Positions 1 to 6,195 of a stretch of 13,644 bases of DNA are shown piece after piece. Under the pieces are notes generated by a model, which was not told the DNA's origin, did not search any database, and saw only the letters and a list, made by a program, of their open reading frames with translations. Location of the stretch: the NCBI GenBank assembly GCA_030844565.1, contig JAUUNK010000129.1, positions 1-13,644 of the forward strand. The letters are read 5' to 3'. The stretch is from Bacteroides ovatus (GTDB lineage: Bacteria; Bacteroidota; Bacteroidia; Bacteroidales; Bacteroidaceae). The translations under genes were made by a program, and so were the position numbers. Numbering within the stretch: position 1 is the first letter of the stretch; each line of letters begins with the position of its first letter.

Positions 1-40
1 TTACAACACACATGTGTTCCACTTCGTGTGAATAAGTCAT
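1..40 (-). CDS. N-terminal fragment of unrecognised leftward gene
   Basis: An ATG at 40-38 on the minus strand opens a frame that stays open to the window edge, giving MTYSHEVEHMCVV. Upstream, the leader reads aaaaaagagctaatt before the ATG, a weak purine-rich ribosome binding site, and a Bacteroidetes-type -7 box lies about 60 bases further upstream on the same strand. Together these suggest the true start of a gene running out of the window, divergent from the membrane protein gene to the right. I do not recognise the family from 13 residues. The main doubt is the short length: an open frame of this size occurs easily by chance, so the case rests on promoter, spacing and orientation. Confidence 0.45.
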   Translation of the reverse strand, partial: MTYSHEVEHMCVV

Positions 41-102
41 AATTAGCTCTTTTTTAAGTGATATAATTAAAAATACGTAGTCGTGATTCTCTAAATCGCG
101 TA

Positions 103-132
103 CAAAGTTAGTCGTTTTATTGGTTTCTGCAA
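103..132 (-). promoter_or_regulatory. Candidate leftward promoter
   Basis: On the minus strand, 110-103 reads TAACTTTG, an exact match to the Bacteroidetes -7 box TAnnTTTG. A weak -33 element (TTGC, 132-129) lies 18 bases upstream. It would start a transcript near base 97 and give a leader of roughly 55 bases before the ATG at 40. Confidence 0.4.
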
Positions 133-181
133 GTCGCTTAAACTTACTTTTTTAGAGAAAGCAACAAATAGAAGTGTGAAG

Positions 182-213
182 TTTGACGGATTGCAAAGTA
201 GAGATTGCATTTG
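182..213 (+). promoter_or_regulatory. Candidate promoter for the HsmA-type membrane protein gene
   Basis: TTTG at 182-185 is followed after 20 bases by TGCATTTG at 206-213, one mismatch from the -7 box TAnnTTTG. The spacing is right for the Bacteroidetes housekeeping sigma factor. It would leave a leader of about 60 bases before the ATG at 282. Confidence 0.38.
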
Positions 214-281
214 TTTGAATTGCCGGTTGGGGATGAACTATCAGGAGTGCCGGATTGTTTTTTGGCTATAAATTTTTTAAT

Positions 282-692
282 ATGAAGGAGTTTACACCGG
301 TAGATATACATTATTTAATAGGAGCAATTTGTGTGATAACGTCTGCACTGATATTTTATACTATCGGGGTGTGGGGAGAACGTATACAGAGGAGGTTGAA
401 GTTCTGGCATTTAGTGTTTTTTTTGTTGGGATTGGTTGCCGATACTGTTGGGACGGCTCTGATGGAAAATATTGCTCACATGACGCACCTGCACGATGAA
501 TTGCACACGGTGACGGGAATGATCGCCATTTTGTTAATGTTCGTGCATGCTTCGTGGGCAATAAAGACTTATGTGCGGGGATCGGCGAGAGCGAAGGCGC
601 ATTTCAACCGATTTAGTATCTTTGTTTGGTGTATCTGGCTTATTCCTTATTTTATAGGAGTGTATCTGGGGATGTCGCTTCACCTTCGGTAA
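282..692 (+). CDS. Four-helix membrane protein, TIGR03987/HsmA-like
   Basis: A 136-residue integral membrane protein with four predicted helices at about residues 11-31, 41-61, 75-97 and 111-131. The loop and helix start between helices 2 and 3 are histidine-rich (His66, His69, His71, His75), with further His at 10, 43 and 89 next to or inside helices. This could suit metal or haem binding, but that is inference. Length and layout fit the uncharacterised TIGR03987 family, which I recall under the name HsmA family; no biochemical role is known to me. The frame is open upstream to a TTG at 255, but the ATG at 282 is preferred because it gives a normal membrane-protein start just before helix 1. 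The gene is monocistronic: candidate promoter upstream, strong terminator after it. Family assignment is from memory of sequence character. Confidence 0.8.
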   Translation: MKEFTPVDIHYLIGAICVITSALIFYTIGVWGERIQRRLKFWHLVFFLLGLVADTVGTALMENIAHMTHLHDELHTVTGMIAILLMFVHASWAIKTYVRGSARAKAHFNRFSIFVWCIWLIPYFIGVYLGMSLHLR

Positions 693-756
693 ACTGAAAT
701 TTGATATTCATTTTAGAAGAGTAACTTCATTTTTATTTGAGTATTTCTTTAAATAA

Positions 757-793
757 AACGCACTTTTATCTAAACAAAAGTGCGTTTTTTTTG
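757..793 (+). terminator. Strong intrinsic terminator after the HsmA-type gene
   Basis: A perfect 11-bp stem, AACGCACTTTT (757-767) with AAAAGTGCGTT (776-786), closes an 8-base loop and runs into a T tract to about 793. It separates the membrane protein gene from the regulator that starts at 858. The A-rich 5' side also lets it work, less strongly, in the other direction. Confidence 0.92.
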
Positions 794-857
794 TTGTTAT
801 ATACAAATTTAGCTATGTAAAAACTTAATAGAGAACTCTATTTTAATCTAGTAAGAA

Positions 858-3800
858 ATGAAATATACCCTATGTTTCATTGTAGTGGTGTGTAGCATGA
901 TGTGCCATGCTAGTCTCTGCAAACCAATTTTAGGAAATAAAGATGTCGATAATCGGAGAGTCTATCAAATACAAAAAGATGTACGTGGATTTATGTGGTT
1001 TCTCACCACTTCTGGTGTGAACCGATATGATGGTAAGAACCTCAAAAAGTATCTTTTGCAAGTAGATGGGAATGCAGTGGATGGTTATATGCATCATTGT
1101 GTGCTTTATGCCGATAGCAGACGAAATATAGGAGTAGTGACCGGTGAAGGTTATTTATTGACATATCGCCCGGATATGGACCGGTTTGAATTGCTGATGG
1201 ATTGCAGCAAATACACAGGAAATACTTTTCGCTTTTTGTCTTTGGATGCCGAAGATAATCTTTGGTTTTGTAATGATGAAAGGCTTTTTGCTTATCATAT
1301 CCCTACTGCTACTGTGCATGTCGTCGGGCAACCTTTTCTTAAAATTTCCGGCTGGATGCAAATAACCCCTACATACTATTGTCTTAGTTCAGCACAAGGC
1401 TTGTTTCGGGTAGGTCTGCGAGGATATAGCGTGGTGGATCTTTCTACCGAGTTGTCCGGAGGGGGGTGTGCACATATAAATTATATGTATTATCATCCTT
1501 TGACTCGACAGCTTTTCTTTACAGATGGTGTAAAAGGACTGTATTCTTACGGGTGGGATAACGGAAGGATAGATTTTATAGGAAACAGCAATGAAGTAGG
1601 GGCAAAAGTTAACTGTATGAGGGCATGGAAGGGAAAAGAAATTCTTATTGCTACCGATGGAGCCGGTATCCGGTGTCTGGATGCAGAAAAGGGGGAAATA
1701 AAACCTTATCTTTCTGCGGATGCTGGAAACAATTATGCTTTGAATAGTAATAGGATTGCCGACCTTTTTGTAGATGAAACCAAAAGATTATGGATTGCCG
1801 ACTATCCGGATGGGGTAAGGATGAAAAATGCGGCCTTGCAAGATGGTTGCAGGTGGTATAGGCATCTGGCGCATAACAAACAGTCTTTGATTAATAATCG
1901 GGTAAATGCTGTCGTATATGATTCCCAGGGAGATATATGGTTTGCCACGGATGATGGTGTTTGCCTTTACGACCCCGGTAAAAATAGTTGGAAGGAGGTG
2001 GTTTCTGGTTTATCTTCTAATCTCTTTACTTCTCTTTGTGAACTGGATTCGGGGAGGATTTGTGCGGCAAATTACATTCATGGTATTTATTGTATTCAGA
2101 AAGACAAATTGTTGTTGGATAAACAATATAGTGATTTCCCCGCTGTAAAGGCAGTGGCTGTGAGAGATAAAGAGCGGTTGTGGCTGGGTACGGAAAAAGG
2201 ACTTTACAGCCTGGATAGAAGAAGGGGAATAGTGAAACCTGTTTCTATTTCTGTCACTCCTATATCTGTACGGGCTTTATATCAGGATTCTTCTGGGATA
2301 CTATATATAGGTACTAGTGGCAAGGGGGTGGTAGCTTACGAGCCAATAACGGGAGCCGTCTTTTTATATCAAGATAAACGGATTAGAAATGTGGAGACCA
2401 TTTTGCCCAAGAGAAAAGGGCAACTGTTGGTGGGGGCGGACGGAGCCCTTTTTCGATTTATACCGGAGAAAAGACATTTCCAGCAACTTACTTATCCCAT
2501 TGGTCCGGTGACTTCGGGAGCTGCCTTAGGCAATAGAAAGTATATATTGGGCACTTCCGAAGGAGCCCTGGAAATGGATGGAAATTATTTTCCTGCTTAC
2601 CGGAAGAGACAGGCGTATCTATATTTGGATAATTTTTCCCTTTTTCATCAGGAGATGGTTCCGGGTAAAAAAGATTCTCCTTTGAAAAAGGCTATTAATG
2701 AAACAAGCGTACTGCGGCTGAAACATGACCAGAATACTTTCTCTTTTACGGCTACCTTCATTGATTATGATGAAATTTCGGATATTGCTTATACGTGGAA
2801 ACTAAATGGGATGGATTGGACTCCTCCTACTGCCGAAAACAAAATCTATTTCTCTAATCTCCGTCCTGGTAAATATCAGTTTTCCGTGAGAGCGGTTTCT
2901 TTGGGAAGCGGTAATCCGCTTATGCAGAGAAATATGCAAATCCATATTGCTCCGCCGGGGTGGAAAACTAACACAGCTTTTCTTTTCTATGGATTAGTGT
3001 TGTTGATGTTGGGTACTTTGGTAATGCGTGCATTACTGGTGTGGCGTGAGCGTAATCTTTCGAGAGAAAAGATAAAAATGTTTATAAATACCATTCATAG
3101 TATATCTACTCCGTTGGAGATGATAAAGGCTCCTTTAGAAAATTTATATGAGGAGTCTTCTTCCGAAACGCTTCGCAACGTTTTGCACCAGGTGGAGGAA
3201 GTAGACCATGTCCTGGCGGACGTGGCGGAAATAGAAAGTACTTCTTCGGGAAAAGGAGAATATGCTTTTAGGGAGTATGAACTGTCCGGGTATTTAAAAA
3301 GTGTGGTAGAAGACATGAAACCTTTGGCGCAAAAGAAGAAAATCCGTTTATGCTGGAAGGAAGAACCCGGCTTTGTGAGCGTGTGGCTCCATCGGGGAAG
3401 CATGAATTCTGTGTTGAGAGGGCTCTTCTGCCTGTTTATTGAACATATGGATCCCCAAGAAGATTTATTAGTGTCGGCCTGCTGTGCGGATGGATATTGG
3501 AAAATAATATGGGAGGCAAGGGAGAGTGGCAACCAGGAGAAGAAAGGTTTTTATTTTAGTCAGCAGTTTACTAGGAATTCCGCTCATGTCATCGGATGGT
3601 CGTTGATAAAAGAGTTGGTACGCTTGCATAAAGGGAAGTTGGTGGTTCACCGGAAAAGAGAAAAAAAGGTTTCGGTGACGTTAAGCTTCCCTATAGTTTT
3701 GAAATCAGAAAAGAGTATTCCGCAGGTAGAAAGTGTTATGTCGGAAAGCATAACGGTGGATATGCCGGATAGCCCTGCAGAAGATATGAAAGCCGATACG

Positions 3801-4568
3801 GGTAAGAGAATTGTTTTGGTGGTAGAGGAAAACGAAGAGTTGAGAGCTTGCTTAGTATCTGCTTTAGAAAATAATTATATGGTGGAAACTTGTCCCGATG
3901 GCGAGTCCGCACTGGAGAGTGTGGAGGAAAAGCCTCCCCATATAATAGTTTCTAATGCGTCATTGCCTGAGTTGGACGGGAAAGAGCTTTGTACGTATGT
4001 GAAGACAAATAAAAAAATAGCTCATGTTCCCATTATCTTGTTTATGACGCCTGCAGAGGAAGATGACGATTGCTATCGTGTGGCTGATTATTGTTTCGTT
4101 ATGCCTTTCAATATCTCTTTGCTAAAGATAGAAATTGATAACCTGATAACCAATCGGGAAATATTAAAGAAAAAGTATTTGAGTATGCTTGTGGGCAAAG
4201 AAGAAGAGGATTGGGACTTGGATCAGGAAAAAATATCTCCTGCCGAAGAGAAAGAATTTATGGAGAAAGTGGACCGGCTTATTGAGGAGAATATGTCGGA
4301 CGTGAGCTTTGGGGTGGACAAGCTTAATACGATGATGAGTATGAGCCGCTCTACCATGTACAATCGGTTCCGGAAATTCACCCGTATGGCTCCTTCCTCT
4401 TATATACGTATGGCGAGGATGAAGAAATCGTTGGATTTGTTACTGACCGGGAAGTATACAATAGCAGAAATTGCGGATATTACAGGTTTTGGAGATTCTA
4501 AATATTTTAGTGAAGTCTTTAAAAAGAACTATGGTGAAGCCCCCACCAAGTTTCTGAATAACTTGTAG
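858..4568 (+). CDS. Hybrid two-component regulator with degenerate kinase and receiver
   Basis: Layout over 1236 residues: signal peptide (about 1-20); periplasmic propeller repeats (about 30-590; clear repeats include those near 348-372, 430-454 and 471-496); Y_Y_Y domain (about 626-697); membrane helix (about 706-728); HisKA/HATPase-like region (about 735-946); receiver-like domain (984-1098); AraC-type helix-turn-helix (about 1130-1236). Such proteins normally sense glycans in the periplasm and switch on nearby utilisation genes. Here His747 of the H-box is kept, but the next residue is Ser instead of Glu/Asp, and the N and glycine-rich G boxes of the ATPase are not recognisable. The receiver has Glu991 for Asp, Asn1033 for the phospho-acceptor Asp, Met1063 at the Thr site and Met1082 for the invariant Lys. 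The DNA-binding domain looks normal, and the frame is open throughout, so the protein is probably made. Its neighbours include no SusC/SusD or glycosidase genes; target and ligand are unknown. Confidence 0.93.
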   Translation: MKYTLCFIVVVCSMMCHASLCKPILGNKDVDNRRVYQIQKDVRGFMWFLTTSGVNRYDGKNLKKYLLQVDGNAVDGYMHHCVLYADSRRNIGVVTGEGYLLTYRPDMDRFELLMDCSKYTGNTFRFLSLDAEDNLWFCNDERLFAYHIPTATVHVVGQPFLKISGWMQITPTYYCLSSAQGLFRVGLRGYSVVDLSTELSGGGCAHINYMYYHPLTRQLFFTDGVKGLYSYGWDNGRIDFIGNSNEVGAKVNCMRAWKGKEILIATDGAGIRCLDAEKGEIKPYLSADAGNNYALNSNRIADLFVDETKRLWIADYPDGVRMKNAALQDGCRWYRHLAHNKQSLINNRVNAVVYDSQGDIWFATDDGVCLYDPGKNSWKEVVSGLSSNLFTSLCELDSGRICAANYIHGIYCIQKDKLLLDKQYSDFPAVKAVAVRDKERLWLGTEKGLYSLDRRRGIVKPVSISVTPISVRALYQDSSGILYIGTSGKGVVAYEPITGAVFLYQDKRIRNVETILPKRKGQLLVGADGALFRFIPEKRHFQQLTYPIGPVTSGAALGNRKYILGTSEGALEMDGNYFPAYRKRQAYLYLDNFSLFHQEMVPGKKDSPLKKAINETSVLRLKHDQNTFSFTATFIDYDEISDIAYTWKLNGMDWTPPTAENKIYFSNLRPGKYQFSVRAVSLGSGNPLMQRNMQIHIAPPGWKTNTAFLFYGLVLLMLGTLVMRALLVWRERNLSREKIKMFINTIHSISTPLEMIKAPLENLYEESSSETLRNVLHQVEEVDHVLADVAEIESTSSGKGEYAFREYELSGYLKSVVEDMKPLAQKKKIRLCWKEEPGFVSVWLHRGSMNSVLRGLFCLFIEHMDPQEDLLVSACCADGYWKIIWEARESGNQEKKGFYFSQQFTRNSAHVIGWSLIKELVRLHKGKLVVHRKREKKVSVTLSFPIVLKSEKSIPQVESVMSESITVDMPDSPAEDMKADTGKRIVLVVEENEELRACLVSALENNYMVETCPDGESALESVEEKPPHIIVSNASLPELDGKELCTYVKTNKKIAHVPIILFMTPAEEDDDCYRVADYCFVMPFNISLLKIEIDNLITNREILKKKYLSMLVGKEEEDWDLDQEKISPAEEKEFMEKVDRLIEENMSDVSFGVDKLNTMMSMSRSTMYNRFRKFTRMAPSSYIRMARMKKSLDLLLTGKYTIAEIADITGFGDSKYFSEVFKKNYGEAPTKFLNNL

Positions 4569-4573
4569 CTTCG

Positions 4574-4605
4574 TTTGCAGGGAGTTGGCGGATTTTATAT
4601 ATTTG
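4574..4605 (+). promoter_or_regulatory. dinB promoter
   Basis: TTTG (4574-4577), 20 bases, then TATATTTG (4598-4605): a full match to the Bacteroidetes promoter consensus. It begins six bases after the stop codon of the regulator gene and predicts a start near 4610, only about 10 bases before the dinB ATG. dinB can therefore be expressed independently of the regulator. No obvious inverted-repeat SOS operator was seen in the 53-base gap. Confidence 0.75.
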
Positions 4606-4621
4606 CCCCTACTAATGAGAG

Positions 4622-5713
4622 ATGACTGAACGTAAAATCATACATATTGATATGGACGCCTTTTATGCTTCGGTGGAGCAAAGAGACCGTCCGGAATTGC
4701 GGGGTAAACCTTTGGCTGTAGGACATGCAGAAGAGCGCGGTGTTGTGGCTGCTGCTAGTTATGAGGCACGGCGCTATGGTGTCCGGTCAGCGATGCCTTC
4801 GCAAAAGGCGAAACGGCTTTGTCCTGAACTGATTTTTGTAGAAGGACGGAGGGATGTTTATAAAGCTGTGTCACAGCAAATTCATGAGATTTTTCACGAT
4901 TATACTGATATAATCGAACCTCTTTCGCTGGACGAAGCTTTTTTGGATGTGACAGAAAACAAACCGGATATATCATTGGCGGTTGAAATAGCACAACAGA
5001 TAAAACAACGGATACGGGATGAGCTCCATCTGGTGGCTTCTGCCGGTGTATCTTATAATAAGTTTCTTGCCAAAATTGCTTCTGACTACCGAAAACCGGA
5101 CGGGTTGTGTACCATTCATCCCGACCAGGCTTTAGATTTTATAGCACAATTGCCAATAGAGTCCTTCTGGGGAGTGGGACCAGTGACTGCTAAGCGTATG
5201 CATGCCTTGGGGATCCATACGGGGTTGCAATTGAGGGAATGTTCAGAAGAAATGTTAACCCAGCAGTTTGGAAAGGTAGGTCAACTGTATTATGATTTTG
5301 CACGGGGTATCGACTTGCGCCCTGTTGAAGCTGAACGTGTACGGAAATCTATTGGTTGTGAACGGACGCTTGAAAGGGATATTTCTGCTCGTTCTTCGGT
5401 CATCATTGAGTTATACCATGTGGCAGTGGAGCTTATCGAGCGTTTGCAGCAAAAAGCGTTTAAGGGAAATACACTGACGTTAAAGATTAAGTTTCATGAT
5501 TTCACTCAGATTACCCGCAGCATTACCCAGACGCAGGAATTGACTACATTAGATAAAGTGCTGCCTCTTGCCAAACAATTACTGAAGGAAGTAGATTATG
5601 AACATCATCCCATTCGCCTCATAGGTCTATCTGTGTCTCATCCCAAAGAAGAAACTGAGGTACGTCGTGGAGTGTGGGAACAACTTAGTTTTAAATTCAG
5701 TGATTGGGAATAG
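4622..5713 (+). CDS. dinB: DNA polymerase IV (Y-family)
   Basis: A 363-residue Y-family polymerase for translesion synthesis, acting in the cytoplasm at stalled forks. The palm domain starts at IDMDAFY with metal ligand Asp10 and the steric-gate Tyr15, which excludes ribonucleotides; the second acidic motif is SLDEAF with Asp104 and Glu105. The finger segment VVAAASYEARRYGVRSAMP (41-59) and the helix-hairpin-helix region around WGVGPVTAKRMHALG are typical. The little-finger domain fills the C-terminal third. The tail contains QLSFKF (354-359), close to the beta-clamp binding consensus QLxLF, so the protein should be recruited by the sliding clamp. Length fits the family and all catalytic residues are present. 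It has its own promoter and a hairpin terminator about 45 bases after the stop. Confidence 0.97.
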   Translation: MTERKIIHIDMDAFYASVEQRDRPELRGKPLAVGHAEERGVVAAASYEARRYGVRSAMPSQKAKRLCPELIFVEGRRDVYKAVSQQIHEIFHDYTDIIEPLSLDEAFLDVTENKPDISLAVEIAQQIKQRIRDELHLVASAGVSYNKFLAKIASDYRKPDGLCTIHPDQALDFIAQLPIESFWGVGPVTAKRMHALGIHTGLQLRECSEEMLTQQFGKVGQLYYDFARGIDLRPVEAERVRKSIGCERTLERDISARSSVIIELYHVAVELIERLQQKAFKGNTLTLKIKFHDFTQITRSITQTQELTTLDKVLPLAKQLLKEVDYEHHPIRLIGLSVSHPKEETEVRRGVWEQLSFKFSDWE

Positions 5714-5756
5714 GGATGTCATTCTTTTAAAGTAACAAAACGTATGGATAAAATAA

Positions 5757-5786
5757 AAGCGGGGAAACTTTAGAGGTTCCTCGCTT
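5757..5786. terminator. Bidirectional terminator between dinB and the 45-aa gene
   Basis: The arms aagcggggaaac (5757-5768) and gttcctcgctt (5776-5786) form a long stem with one bulge and one G-T pair around a 7-base loop. Read leftward it is followed by ttttatttta, a good T tract, and lies 30 bases after the stop of the 45-codon gene. Read rightward, after dinB, the tail is less T-rich. The two convergent genes probably share it. Confidence 0.78.
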
Positions 5787-5815
5787 CTATTCATAATTAT
5801 ATTAAGAGTTGTTTT

Positions 5816-5953
5816 TTACATGGCAACCTGCTTTGAAAGCAGTTTTTGGAGTTTTCCGTTTAAGGCCTGACACATTGTACCATTTCCCATTGCTTGATAA
5901 CGTTGAATGCGATACTGTAACATCATGATTTGTTCATTTACTTTCTTTTTCAT
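5816..5953 (-). CDS. 45-residue basic helical small protein, unrecognised
   Basis: The 45-codon frame begins at ATG 5953-5951, preceded by the good ribosome binding site AGGAGA seven bases upstream, and ends with TAA at 5818-5816. A minus-strand -7 box at 6037-6030 predicts a transcript start near 6024, and a terminator hairpin lies 30 bases past the stop, so it looks like a complete monocistronic gene. The product begins MKKKVNEQIMMLQYRIQ and is basic, with no signal peptide or membrane segment; two amphipathic helices (about 6-21 and 27-41) are split by a Gly-Asn-Gly turn, suggesting a helical hairpin. The frame continues open upstream to 6160, but that extension crosses the promoter and is rich in Lys/Arg/Phe as expected of noncoding AT-rich DNA, so the short start is chosen. 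I do not recognise a function; a protein- or nucleic acid-binding role is only a guess. Confidence 0.78.
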   Translation of the reverse strand: MKKKVNEQIMMLQYRIQRYQAMGNGTMCQALNGKLQKLLSKQVAM

Positions 5954-5973
5954 AATTTGTCTCCTCTTTTTGT

Positions 5974-5994
5974 GCTTTCCACCTTTTGGAAAGC
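5974..5994 (-). promoter_or_regulatory. Leader hairpin of the 45-aa gene
   Basis: A perfect 8-bp inverted repeat (GCTTTCCA and TGGAAAGC) with a 5-base loop lies in the presumed leader, ending 20 bases before the ATG and about 8 bases before AGGAGA. No T tract follows, so it is not a terminator. It could set mRNA stability or translation. Confidence 0.6.
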
Positions 5995-6029
5995 GGGTTT
6001 TACATCTTTGTTTCTTACTTTGAACGCTG

Positions 6030-6037
6030 CAAAGATA
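6030..6037 (-). promoter_or_regulatory. -7 box of the 45-aa gene promoter
   Basis: Minus strand 6037-6030 reads TATCTTTG, an exact TAnnTTTG match, in the context CGTATCTTTGCAGCG. No clear TTTG -33 box is visible at the expected distance. A leader of about 70 bases to the ATG at 5953 follows. Confidence 0.6.
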
Positions 6038-6134
6038 CGAAAAGTTTCTGATAAGTATGCTATATAACATAAAAAATCTCTTTCGTAGCTGGATTTTCTT
6101 TTTATAAAGCTTCACTTTTTGCCTTTTCCTAAGG

Positions 6135-6163
6135 TTTACAACAAAATAATAGTTGTACATTTG
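6135..6163 (+). promoter_or_regulatory. Promoter of the transglutaminase lipoprotein gene
   Basis: TACATTTG at 6156-6163 matches the -7 box exactly; TTTA at 6135-6138 is an imperfect -33 box at a slightly short spacing of 17. It predicts a leader of about 25 bases before the ATG at 6196 and is divergent from the promoter of the 45-residue protein gene. Confidence 0.6.
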
Positions 6164-6195
6164 TAGCCAAGATATACCTTATTAATAATATAATT

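Noticed and set aside
8..17. 10-bp palindrome acacatgtgt near the window start
   Set aside because: It falls inside the probable leftward coding region and is short enough to be chance.
757..786. CGCACT/AGTGCG stems shared by two terminators (757-786 and 9661-9709) as a dispersed repeat family
   Set aside because: Only the short stem core is shared; loops and flanks differ, so similar terminator stems are the simpler reading.
5954..6160. Longer form of the leftward small protein, 114 residues
   Set aside because: The extra 69 residues would be encoded across the -7 box, the leader hairpin and the ribosome binding site, and have the composition of AT-rich noncoding DNA.
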